Source: Fidelibacterota bacterium 46_43 (lineage in GTDB: Bacteria > Fidelibacterota > Fidelibacteria > Fidelibacterales > Fidelibacteraceae). Taken from it: a stretch of DNA of 23,616 bases. A program made the position numbers and the translations under genes. The notes under the pieces were generated by a model. That model was not told the origin of the DNA. It did no database searches and saw nothing but the letters and a program-made list of their open reading frames with translations. Position 1 is the stretch's first letter; each line of letters opens with the position of its first letter. Below are positions 15,912 to 23,189 of this stretch, piece after piece. The stretch spans positions 1 to 23,616 of the forward strand of contig LGGY01000130.1 in NCBI GenBank assembly GCA_001509335.1. Direction: 5' to 3'.

Positions 15912-15920
15912 TTATCCACA
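15912..15920 (+). promoter_or_regulatory. DnaA box TTATCCACA directly after surA
   Basis: Perfect consensus box starting at the base after the surA stop codon, same orientation as all other boxes in the window. Part of the second origin cluster. Confidence 0.8.
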
Positions 15921-16014
15921 TTGACCGTGTATAACATGTTAACGTGGATGAATAACCTGACCTTTTACGAAAAAAAACAGTAAAACCAAAAATATGTTCA
16001 CATGAATCAAAAAG

Positions 16015-16023
16015 TTATCCACA
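16015..16023 (+). promoter_or_regulatory. DnaA box TTATCCACA nearest the unwinding candidate
   Basis: Perfect consensus box, 59 bases before the GC patch and TTA triplets. Its orientation points toward them, as in origins where DnaA spreads from a box onto a DnaA-trio. Confidence 0.8.
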
Positions 16024-16071
16024 ATTTTGAGGCACACAAAAAGCTTATTTTTTTTCACTTTACATGTGATA

Positions 16072-16099
16072 TTCACACTTTCCACCCGTATATTATTAT
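16072..16099 (+). promoter_or_regulatory. Probable dnaN promoter
   Basis: TTCACA (16072-16077, 5 of 6) and TATTAT (16094-16099, 5 of 6) are 16 bases apart. Transcription would start near 16106, followed by AAGGG (16120-16124) 9 bases before the dnaN ATG. The -10 overlaps the TTA triplets, so origin melting and dnaN transcription may interact. Confidence 0.45.
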
Positions 16100-16101
16100 T
16101 A
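16082..16101 (+). other. GC patch plus TTA triplets resembling a DnaA-trio
   Basis: CCACCCG (16082-16088) is followed by TTATTATTA (16093-16101). In B. subtilis a GC cluster and then repeated triplets (3'-[G/A]A[T/A]-5' on the strand bound by DnaA) specify strand opening next to DnaA boxes. TTA on + corresponds to 3'-AAT-5' on the other strand and fits that consensus. Three repeats in A+T-rich DNA are suggestive, not proof. Confidence 0.42.
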
Positions 16102-16133
16102 GTAATTTTTTAAAATAATAAGGGATTAATACA

Positions 16134-17243
16134 ATGATTTTCACCGTTTCAAAAAATGATCTTTATCAGTCTCTTCAAAAAGTTTCAAAAGTCACACCGA
16201 TTCGTTCCACATTGCCTATATTAAGTTGTATTCTTGTAACGGCAGAAAATGGAGAACTTCGTTTCAGATCAACAGATCTTGAAATCACCATGGAAACATT
16301 CTGCAAGGCGAATGTGGAAGAAGAGGGTTCTATTGCTATCCCGGGACGCATGATACTGGATATCACGTCTGAGCTTCCTGAAACGGATCTGACATTCCGT
16401 GTTAAAAACGAAGGTATTGAAATAAAAACGCCCCTGGGAGGCGAATACCACATAACCGGACGGTCTTCTGCTGAATTTTCGGATGTCCCCCTGATAGATG
16501 ACAGTATTACGATTCTCTTCTCTCCGGAAAAACTCCAACGCATGATTGAAAAGACGATTTTTTCTGTAAGCCACGATGAAATGAAAGCCTCTTTGAATGG
16601 TGTTCTTTTCCAATTCCGTGAAAAAAAACTTCGAGGCGTCGCCACAGACGGTCATAAGCTGGTTCAACTAACCTATGAAAATTTTGAAAATAACTCCCTG
16701 GAAAGGGATGTGATTATTCCTGTTAAATTTCTCAATGTGTGCGTTGCCAACATAAAAAATATTGAAGTAGTCCGTTTTAAAGTGGGTAAAAACCATGTAA
16801 TGATGGAAACTGAAGAGAGTGTAATTTATTCACGTATTATTGAGGAACGTTTTCCGGACTATGAAAGTGTAATTCCCGTGAAAAACCCCAACAAGGTTCT
16901 GGTAGATATTGATGCCTTTTTATCGGCGATTAAACGGATTGCCATATTTTCCAACAAGAATACGCATCAGATTGCCCTGACATTTAACGAAAACAAGGTT
17001 GTTATTTCGGCGGAAGATGTGGAAACGGCGTCCACTGCCAAGGAAGAATTAACACTCAGCTATGAAGGGGAACCTTTAACCATTGGATATAACGCCGAAT
17101 ATCTGAAAGAGGCCATCCGGCACATTGACGGAGAAAGGGCAAAAATATTTCTCAATACGCCTTTATCGGCAGGCGTTTTTTTCCCTGAAGAACAGGCAGA
17201 AAATGAAAACCTGTTGATTTTGTTGATGCCTCTCCGGCTTTAG
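16134..17243 (+). CDS. dnaN: DNA polymerase III sliding clamp (beta subunit)
   Basis: The beta clamp is a ring that tethers the replicative polymerase to DNA. Length 369 is standard for three repeated clamp domains. The N-terminus MIFTVSKNDLYQSLQKVSKV and the segment TLPILSCILV are typical. FRSTDLEITME marks domain I, GVATDGHKLVQL domain II, and the C-terminus LLILLMPLRL is the conserved end that forms part of the partner-binding pocket. The ATG has AAGGG 9 bases upstream. It heads the dnaN-recF-dciA-gyrB-gyrA series and is adjacent to the origin candidate. It is separated from dnaA, with which it usually shares an operon. Confidence 0.97.
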   Translation: MIFTVSKNDLYQSLQKVSKVTPIRSTLPILSCILVTAENGELRFRSTDLEITMETFCKANVEEEGSIAIPGRMILDITSELPETDLTFRVKNEGIEIKTPLGGEYHITGRSSAEFSDVPLIDDSITILFSPEKLQRMIEKTIFSVSHDEMKASLNGVLFQFREKKLRGVATDGHKLVQLTYENFENNSLERDVIIPVKFLNVCVANIKNIEVVRFKVGKNHVMMETEESVIYSRIIEERFPDYESVIPVKNPNKVLVDIDAFLSAIKRIAIFSNKNTHQIALTFNENKVVISAEDVETASTAKEELTLSYEGEPLTIGYNAEYLKEAIRHIDGERAKIFLNTPLSAGVFFPEEQAENENLLILLMPLRL

Positions 17244-17256
17244 AAGAATCAGAAGA

Positions 17257-17276
17257 AGGGCGGTGCGAACCGCCCT
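17257..17276 (+). other. Stable hairpin with GCGA tetraloop between dnaN and recF
   Basis: AGGGCGGT (17257-17264) pairs fully with ACCGCCCT (17269-17276) around the loop GCGA, a GNRA tetraloop. The following bases are ACTTTGTAT, without a T-run, so it is not a classical intrinsic terminator. It may lower recF expression relative to dnaN, protect mRNA ends, or be one copy of a genome-wide palindromic repeat. Confidence 0.6.
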
Positions 17277-17297
17277 ACTTTGTATATTCACCCTATG

Positions 17298-18389
17298 ATG
17301 TTACAGACTTTAACCCTCAGGTATTTCCGCTGCTTTCAGAAAAAGATTTTTCACTTTTCCCCTGGTCTGAATATTCTTTTCGGCCCAAACGGATCAGGAA
17401 AATCGTCTGTTCTTGAAGCAATTTTTTTCAGTTGTCTTACCCGTTCCTACCGAACATCACGGGATGCCGAAGCTATCATGCGGGATTATGACCATGCTCT
17501 GATTAAAAGTAAATGGGAAAATCTGGGAACTGTCAAATTTACTCTGGTCCGGAACCTGGGAAAAAAGTTGCTGCTGAACAATGTTTCTGTAGATCGGTAC
17601 AGCGACTGGATCGGAAAATTGCCAGTGGTGGTTTTATCTCCTGAAGATTCTGCTCTGACAAACGGAGCTCCCCAACTAAAACGTCAGTATTTTGACCGGC
17701 TTTTTTCACAGGTTTCCCATGAATATTTGGCGACCCTCATTCATTATTCAAAACTGCTGAAACAACGCAATGCCTATCTGAAACGGAAAAATGATAAAAA
17801 ATCCTTTTCCTACGATACTCAGCTTGAAACTTATGATGAGCAACTGGCCCCCTTGTCATTGGATCTATACACTTTCCGTAAGGATAACTTTTTGATATTA
17901 AATAATTTTTTAAATGCATTCTTTCACGCCATCGACGAACGGGATATTCCGGTGTCCATTGAATACAAATCCTCCATAAATCTTTCGGAAAAAACAAATT
18001 CCTATATAGAGGCCTTTTTATCTGAATCCCGTAGAAATATTCAAAACGAGATTCTGTTAAAAAGATCTCTGAGGGGAGCCGGCTATGATCGCATAGAATT
18101 CAAACGATCCAGCCAGGCGTTAAAAACCGGCGCCTCCCAGGGAGAAAAGAAATTCTGGCTGGTTTGCCTGAAACTTGCGGAAGGTAAGTATATGTTGCAA
18201 CAAAAAGGTGTTGAGCCTCTCTTTTTATTTGATGATCTCTTTTCAGAACTGGATATTGACCATACCCGGAATTTGTTGCAACATATTCAGAAACTAAAAG
18301 AAATAATCGTGACATCTACTGATCTTAGTGATTTGAGACGACAAGGGATATTACCATCGCCTGGATCGTTTAATATCATTGATATATAG
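17298..18389 (+). CDS. recF: DNA replication and repair protein RecF
   Basis: RecF is an SMC-like ATPase that helps load RecA at gaps and stalled forks. It has Walker A FGPNGSGKSS, the ABC-type signature in ASQGEKKFWLVCLKLAE, and Walker B with D-loop LFLFDDLFSELD; EIIVTSTDLSDL lies near the C-terminus. The start is taken at ATG 17298, giving MLQTLTLRYFRCF, which matches the family N-terminus; ATG 17295 is equally possible. A longer frame from TTG 17280 would begin right behind the hairpin and adds MYIHPM, which is not typical. Resulting length is 363 residues, normal for RecF. It follows dnaN as in many bacteria. Confidence 0.94.
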   Translation: MLQTLTLRYFRCFQKKIFHFSPGLNILFGPNGSGKSSVLEAIFFSCLTRSYRTSRDAEAIMRDYDHALIKSKWENLGTVKFTLVRNLGKKLLLNNVSVDRYSDWIGKLPVVVLSPEDSALTNGAPQLKRQYFDRLFSQVSHEYLATLIHYSKLLKQRNAYLKRKNDKKSFSYDTQLETYDEQLAPLSLDLYTFRKDNFLILNNFLNAFFHAIDERDIPVSIEYKSSINLSEKTNSYIEAFLSESRRNIQNEILLKRSLRGAGYDRIEFKRSSQALKTGASQGEKKFWLVCLKLAEGKYMLQQKGVEPLFLFDDLFSELDIDHTRNLLQHIQKLKEIIVTSTDLSDLRRQGILPSPGSFNIIDI

Positions 18390-18455
18390 GGCTCTCAGAT
18401 AGTTAATTTTGAACAATTACTTCTTCATATTTAGAGGGTTATTTTATAAATTTAC

Positions 18456-18734
18456 ATGATGAAAAGTATTAAAGGTCCATTGACTGCTCTTTTGACCAGA
18501 CTGACCGGTCCCCGGGCACTGATTGAACACGAGGCCTTTCACAAGTGGCGTGAGGTTGTCGGAGAGAAAATAGCGGCGGTCACCGAGCCTGAAAAAATTG
18601 TTTCCGGAGTTCTTTATGTCCGGGTACGGGACCATGTGTGGCGAAACGAGCTGATGATGATGTCCGGAGAACTGGTGGAAAGATACAGATCCCTCATGGG
18701 AGAAACAGTAGTAAAAAAAATCAAGTTCATATAA
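18456..18734 (+). CDS. dciA: DciA-like (DUF721) protein
   Basis: A 92-residue protein with the DUF721 pattern: WREVVGEKIAAVTEPEKIVSGVLYVRVRDHVWRNELMMM is spread over about residues 32-70, with the conserved W-x-VVG near the start and L-x-V-x-V...W-x-x-EL at the end. DUF721 includes DciA, which works with the replicative helicase DnaB in bacteria lacking DnaC or DnaI. The place between recF and gyrB is the same as for the mycobacterial dciA (Rv0004). Two adjacent ATGs (18456, 18459) can serve as start; no strong ribosome-binding site is visible. The 66-base upstream gap includes TAATTTTG (18404-18411), resembling the TAnnTTTG promoter box of Bacteroidetes, weak evidence by itself. Confidence 0.75.
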   Translation: MMKSIKGPLTALLTRLTGPRALIEHEAFHKWREVVGEKIAAVTEPEKIVSGVLYVRVRDHVWRNELMMMSGELVERYRSLMGETVVKKIKFI

Positions 18735-18778
18735 CACCGGCAAGAACATTTGAATAAGAAGAAAGGAATCGGGAAGTA

Positions 18779-20707
18779 ATGACGACAAGCGCAGCCAATG
18801 ATTACAAATCAGATAAAATTACCGTTCTTAAGGGACTGGAAGCAGTACGGAAACGGCCGGCAATGTATATCGGGGACGTGGGGAAGCGCGGACTTCATCA
18901 CCTGGTATATGAGGTGGTGGATAATTCCATTGATGAGTCCCTGGCAGGTTTTTGTGATAAAATTGTCGTAACCATCCATCCCGATGAAAGTGTGAGTATT
19001 ACGGACAATGGCCGGGGAATGCCCGTTGACTTGCATCCTACTGAAAAGAAACCGGGCGTGGAAGTCATCATGACCATTCTTCATGCCGGCGGGAAATTCG
19101 ATAAGGGCAGCTACAAAGTATCCGGAGGTTTGCACGGCGTGGGGATTTCCGTTGTGAATGCCCTGTCTGAGCAGTGCCGCGTGCAAATTCACAGGAACGG
19201 AAATGTTTATGAACAAACCTTTGAAAAGGGTGTACCCACAAAGGCACTGGAGATTATCGGCAAATCCCGGAAAACCGGAACGACAGTAACCTTTTATCCC
19301 GACAAATCTATCTTTACGAAAGTTCAGTTTGATAAAGATATTCTGGAAGAACGAATGCGTGAGCTGGCTTTTTTAAACCGCGACGTATCGATTACCCTGA
19401 TAGATGAGCGGTCCGGAGAAGAAAGCACGTTTCATTACAAAGGTGGAATTCAGGAATTCGTAGTCTATTTAAACGAGGCCCGGACACCCCTTCATCCCAA
19501 ACCGGTTTTTATCAGCGGGGAGCGGGAAGATGTGCTGGTTGAGTTTGCCTTCCAGTATAATGACAGTTACAACGAAAACTTTTTTGCTTACGTTAATTGT
19601 ATTCACACGATAGAAGGGGGAACCCACCTGACGGGTGCCCGGACAGCCCTGACCCGGAGCCTCAACACGTATGCCATCAAGAACAATCTGTTCAAAGGGA
19701 TTAAAAAGAACAACTTTTCCCTGAGCGGTGAGGATACCCGGGAAGGGATTACGGCTGTTATCTCGGTCCGCGTGGCGGAACCGCAATTTGAAGGACAGAC
19801 CAAAACAAAGCTGGGCAACAGTGAAGTGAAGGGTATTGTTGACAGTATCATCAGCGACGGGCTCTCAGAATATTTTGAACAGAATCCGTCCGTTGCCCGG
19901 AAAGTTATTGAAAAATCAGTTCTTGCCGCTAAAGCAAGGGACGCCGCCCGGGCTGCCCGGGAGCTGACCCGCCGAAAAAATGCCCTGGACAGCAGCAATC
20001 TCCCGGGCAAACTTTCAGACTGTTCCATTAAGGATCCCGCATTGTGTGAGCTCTTTCTTGTTGAGGGGGATTCTGCCGGCGGGAGCGCCAAGCAGGGACG
20101 GGATCGGCGATTTCAGGCGATTCTTCCCCTTCGGGGAAAAATTCTCAATGTTGAAAAGGCACGGCTGGATAAAATATTATCCAATAACGAAATCCGAACT
20201 ATGATTACAGCCATTGGCGCCGGCATTGGCAAAGAGGAATTTGACATTAATAAAATCCGATATCACAAGATTATTATTATGACCGATGCCGATGTCGATG
20301 GAGCCCATATCCGGACTCTTCTCATGACCTTTTTCTATCGGCAGATGTTTGACCTGATCAAAGACGGCTACGTATATATAGCCCAGCCGCCCCTTTACCG
20401 CATAAAAAACGGGAAATCCATGCAATATGCCTATGATGATGATGAGCTGATGAAACTCCTGAAACGCTTCGATGCCAAAACCAGGTCAAGGCTGAACATT
20501 TCCCGATATAAGGGGCTTGGAGAAATGAATCCGGATCAGTTATGGACCACCACGATGGATCCGGAAACAAGGACATTAAGACAGGTTTCCATTGAGGATG
20601 CCGCTGCTGCCGACAGGATGTTTTCTGTTTTGATGGGAGAAAGCGTAGAATCCCGACGACGCTTTATTGAAGCCAACGCGAAATATGTAAAGAATCTCGA
20701 TATCTGA
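18779..20707 (+). CDS. gyrB: DNA gyrase subunit B
   Basis: GyrB supplies ATPase activity to gyrase, which adds negative supercoils. The GHKL ATPase motifs are EVVDNSIDE (Glu45, Asn49), ITDNGRGMP (Asp76) and GGLHGVGISVVNALS (116-130). The TOPRIM domain has EGDSAGGSAKQGRDR (Glu429) and MTDADVDGAHIR (Asp503, 505, 507). RYKGLGEMNPDQLW lies in the C-terminal part. Length 642 is that of the short GyrB form without the long enterobacterial insert. AAAGGA (18762-18767) precedes the ATG by 11 bases. gyrA follows after a 25-base gap. Confidence 0.97.
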   Translation: MTTSAANDYKSDKITVLKGLEAVRKRPAMYIGDVGKRGLHHLVYEVVDNSIDESLAGFCDKIVVTIHPDESVSITDNGRGMPVDLHPTEKKPGVEVIMTILHAGGKFDKGSYKVSGGLHGVGISVVNALSEQCRVQIHRNGNVYEQTFEKGVPTKALEIIGKSRKTGTTVTFYPDKSIFTKVQFDKDILEERMRELAFLNRDVSITLIDERSGEESTFHYKGGIQEFVVYLNEARTPLHPKPVFISGEREDVLVEFAFQYNDSYNENFFAYVNCIHTIEGGTHLTGARTALTRSLNTYAIKNNLFKGIKKNNFSLSGEDTREGITAVISVRVAEPQFEGQTKTKLGNSEVKGIVDSIISDGLSEYFEQNPSVARKVIEKSVLAAKARDAARAARELTRRKNALDSSNLPGKLSDCSIKDPALCELFLVEGDSAGGSAKQGRDRRFQAILPLRGKILNVEKARLDKILSNNEIRTMITAIGAGIGKEEFDINKIRYHKIIIMTDADVDGAHIRTLLMTFFYRQMFDLIKDGYVYIAQPPLYRIKNGKSMQYAYDDDELMKLLKRFDAKTRSRLNISRYKGLGEMNPDQLWTTTMDPETRTLRQVSIEDAAAADRMFSVLMGESVESRRRFIEANAKYVKNLDI

Positions 20708-20732
20708 CCGTGAAACAAGGATAGGAGAAACA

Positions 20733-23189
20733 TTGACCAATCAACGCATTATACCTGTAAATATTGAGGATGAACTTAAAGAATCCTATATCGATTATTC
20801 CATGTCCGTAATTGTATCCCGGGCCTTGCCGGATGTCCGAGACGGTCTGAAGCCGGTTCACCGGCGGATTCTGTTTGGAATGAATGAGCTGGGTGTCCAA
20901 TACAATCGTTCCTACAAAAAATCAGCACGTATCGTCGGAGAGGTCATGGGAAAATATCACCCCCATGGCGATTCCTCTGTTTATGATGCCATGGTTCGGC
21001 TTGCACAGAGTTTTGCCATGCGCTACACCCTGGTGGACGGCCAGGGAAATTTTGGTTCCGTGGATGGTGACAACGCAGCAGCCATGCGGTACACAGAAGC
21101 AAGAATGACCCGCCTGGCGGGCGAACTGCTGGTGGATATTGAAAAAGAAACGGTGGATTTTCGTCCCAATTTTGACGAAACCCTACAGGAGCCCGTTGTT
21201 CTCCCGACACAGGTCCCCAATCTTCTGGTGAACGGCGCATCAGGTATTGCCGTGGGTATGGCGACCAACATACCGCCCCATAATATGGCTGAAATCTGTA
21301 ATGCCCTTTCAGCCCTGGTGGACAATCCCGATCTGGAAATTCAGGAGTTGATGCGATATGTCAAGGGACCAGATTTCCCAACCGGTGGGCTTGTATTTGG
21401 TTCGGCCGGACTAAAATCTGCCTATCTGACCGGTCGCGGCAAGGTGCAAATCCGCGCCCGTGCCTCTACCGAACAGATTCGTGGAGGAAAAGAACAGATT
21501 GTGATAACCGAGATCCCTTATCAGGTTAACAAAAGCAATGTCATGGAAAAAATTGCTGACCTGGTTCGGGACAAGGTGATTGATGGTATCAGCGACCTGC
21601 GGGACGAGTCCGACAAAGACGGTATCCGCATTGTTATTGAACTGAAACGGGATGCCATTCCTGAAGTGGTTCTGAACAACCTGTATAAACACACACAGCT
21701 TCAAACCACTTTTGGCATCATCTTCCTGGCGCTGGTGAACGGTATTCCCAAAGTATTAAACCTGAAGCAGATACTGGCTCATTTTATTGAATTCCGTCAT
21801 GATATCGTGGTTAAGCGAACCCGCTATGATCTGAAAAAAGCCGAAGAAGCGGCCCATATTCTGGAAGGGCTCAAAATCGCCCTGGACAACATTGACGAGG
21901 TGATAAAAATCATCCGCGCCGCATCCAGTGTGAACGAAGCCCGGGAAAATCTGATCGCCCGGTTCAATTTCAGTGAAAAGCAGGCCCAGGCTATCCTGGA
22001 TATGCGACTTCAGAAGCTGACCGGACTGGAACGGGACAAAATTGTTCAGGAATATCTGGAAAAATTGAAGCTGATTGAGAAGCTGAATTTTATACTGGAG
22101 AATAAATCCAAGCGGATGGAAATCATCAAAGAAGAGTTTGAGGATATCAAATCCCGGTATGGCGATCCCCGGCGGACAGAGATAATCGCAGACAGTGATG
22201 ATTTTACCATTGAGGATATGATTGCCGACGAAGAGATGGTCATTACAATTACACATAATGGGTTTATCAAGCGTTCGCCTGTGTCTGCCTATCGCTCACA
22301 GAATCGAGGAGGCGTGGGTAAGCGGGGAGCCGGAACCCGGGATGAAGATTTTGTGGAAAACCTCTTCATTGCGTCCACCCATGAATATATGATGTTCTTT
22401 ACCAGTCTTGGAAAGGTCTATTGGCTAAAGGTCCACCAGATTCCACAGGCCGGAAGAGCCTCCCGCGGACGGGCAATCGTGAATCTTCTGGAGTGTGAAA
22501 AAGGCGAGAATGTCCGGGCCTTTCTCAACGTCCGTGAATTTTCCGAGGACCGATTTGTGATTATGGCAACCCGGAAGGGTGTGATTAAGAAAACAGCACT
22601 GTCAGCCTTCAGCCACCCCCGACGGACGGGAATTCTGGCTGTTAAACTTCGGGATGATGACGATCTGGTCGGCGTGGATATTACCAATGGCGAACAGGAT
22701 ATTATTCTGGGAACGCTGGAAGGAAAAGCAATTCGCTTCAATGAAAAACATATCCGCGATATGGGACGGAATGCCTCGGGCGTGCGGGGCGTAACCCTTG
22801 CCAACAAGCAGGACCGCGTAGTGGATATGGTTGTGGTTAAACGGGAAGGCGCCAGTGTTCTGGCCGTCAGCGAACGGGGCTTTGGAAAACGGTCTGAAAT
22901 TGTCGATTACCGGGTGACGAACCGTGGGGGCAAAGGCGTGATTACACTGAAAACGCTCCCCAAAATCGGGAAAATGGTTGCCCTGAAAGAAGTCGTGGAT
23001 ACAGACGATCTGATGTTGATTACGGTTCAGGGTCTCCTGATCCGGATGCATGTCCGGGATATCAGTGTGTATTCCCGCAATACCCAAGGGGTCAGATTGA
23101 TCAACCTGAAACCGGATGATAAAATCAGTTCCGTCGCGTACCTGAAAGAAGATGAAGAAGCTGTAGAGGTTGAAGGTGTCGAGGAATGA
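20733..23189 (+). CDS. gyrA: DNA gyrase subunit A
   Basis: GyrA cuts and rejoins DNA in gyrase. The start is TTG at 20733, with AGGAG (20723-20727) 5 bases before it; the family N-terminus (IIPVNIEDELKESYIDYSMSVIVSRALPD) follows at once. The catalytic Tyr is residue 120 (AAMRYTEARM). The quinolone region HGDSSVYD has Ser81 and Asp85, the usual sensitive residues. The C-terminal beta-pinwheel starts with the GyrA box QNRGGVG (523-529), which departs from the usual Q-R/K-R-G-G-R/K-G at two positions; a second RGGKG occurs near residue 732. Adjacency to gyrB favours GyrA over ParC. Length 818 is typical. Its stop overlaps the next start as ATGA. Confidence 0.97.
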   Translation: MTNQRIIPVNIEDELKESYIDYSMSVIVSRALPDVRDGLKPVHRRILFGMNELGVQYNRSYKKSARIVGEVMGKYHPHGDSSVYDAMVRLAQSFAMRYTLVDGQGNFGSVDGDNAAAMRYTEARMTRLAGELLVDIEKETVDFRPNFDETLQEPVVLPTQVPNLLVNGASGIAVGMATNIPPHNMAEICNALSALVDNPDLEIQELMRYVKGPDFPTGGLVFGSAGLKSAYLTGRGKVQIRARASTEQIRGGKEQIVITEIPYQVNKSNVMEKIADLVRDKVIDGISDLRDESDKDGIRIVIELKRDAIPEVVLNNLYKHTQLQTTFGIIFLALVNGIPKVLNLKQILAHFIEFRHDIVVKRTRYDLKKAEEAAHILEGLKIALDNIDEVIKIIRAASSVNEARENLIARFNFSEKQAQAILDMRLQKLTGLERDKIVQEYLEKLKLIEKLNFILENKSKRMEIIKEEFEDIKSRYGDPRRTEIIADSDDFTIEDMIADEEMVITITHNGFIKRSPVSAYRSQNRGGVGKRGAGTRDEDFVENLFIASTHEYMMFFTSLGKVYWLKVHQIPQAGRASRGRAIVNLLECEKGENVRAFLNVREFSEDRFVIMATRKGVIKKTALSAFSHPRRTGILAVKLRDDDDLVGVDITNGEQDIILGTLEGKAIRFNEKHIRDMGRNASGVRGVTLANKQDRVVDMVVVKREGASVLAVSERGFGKRSEIVDYRVTNRGGKGVITLKTLPKIGKMVALKEVVDTDDLMLITVQGLLIRMHVRDISVYSRNTQGVRLINLKPDDKISSVAYLKEDEEAVEVEGVEE

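Larger units (their letters stand above)
15912..16133. other. Candidate replication origin upstream of dnaN
   Basis: A 222-base A+T-rich gap. In order it holds a perfect DnaA box (15912-15920), a 10-base palindrome TAACATGTTA (15932-15941), a second perfect box (16015-16023), TGTGA-TAT-TCACA (16065-16077), a GC patch CCACCCG (16082-16088), three TTA triplets (16093-16101) and the dnaN promoter region. With the box pair inside surA this makes at least three perfect boxes within 500 bases. Sampled base counts turn from C-rich to G-rich on + across this gap, as expected at a bidirectional origin. I take it as the best oriC candidate in the window, from sequence features only. Confidence 0.65.

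Noticed and set aside
16065..16077. TGTGA/TCACA as a CRP site
   Set aside because: CRP half-sites are separated by 6 bases; here the gap is 3. It is kept only as an unexplained palindrome.
17280..17297. TTG start for recF at 17280
   Set aside because: It abuts the hairpin, has no ribosome-binding site, and adds residues absent from typical RecF; ATG 17298 gives a typical N-terminus.
18916..18924. GGTGGATAA, a one-mismatch reverse DnaA box in gyrB
   Set aside because: It encodes the invariant VVDN of the ATPase motif and stands alone, so protein constraint explains it. TGTGGATAC at 15692-15700 in surA is likewise left out as a single-mismatch hit in opposite orientation.
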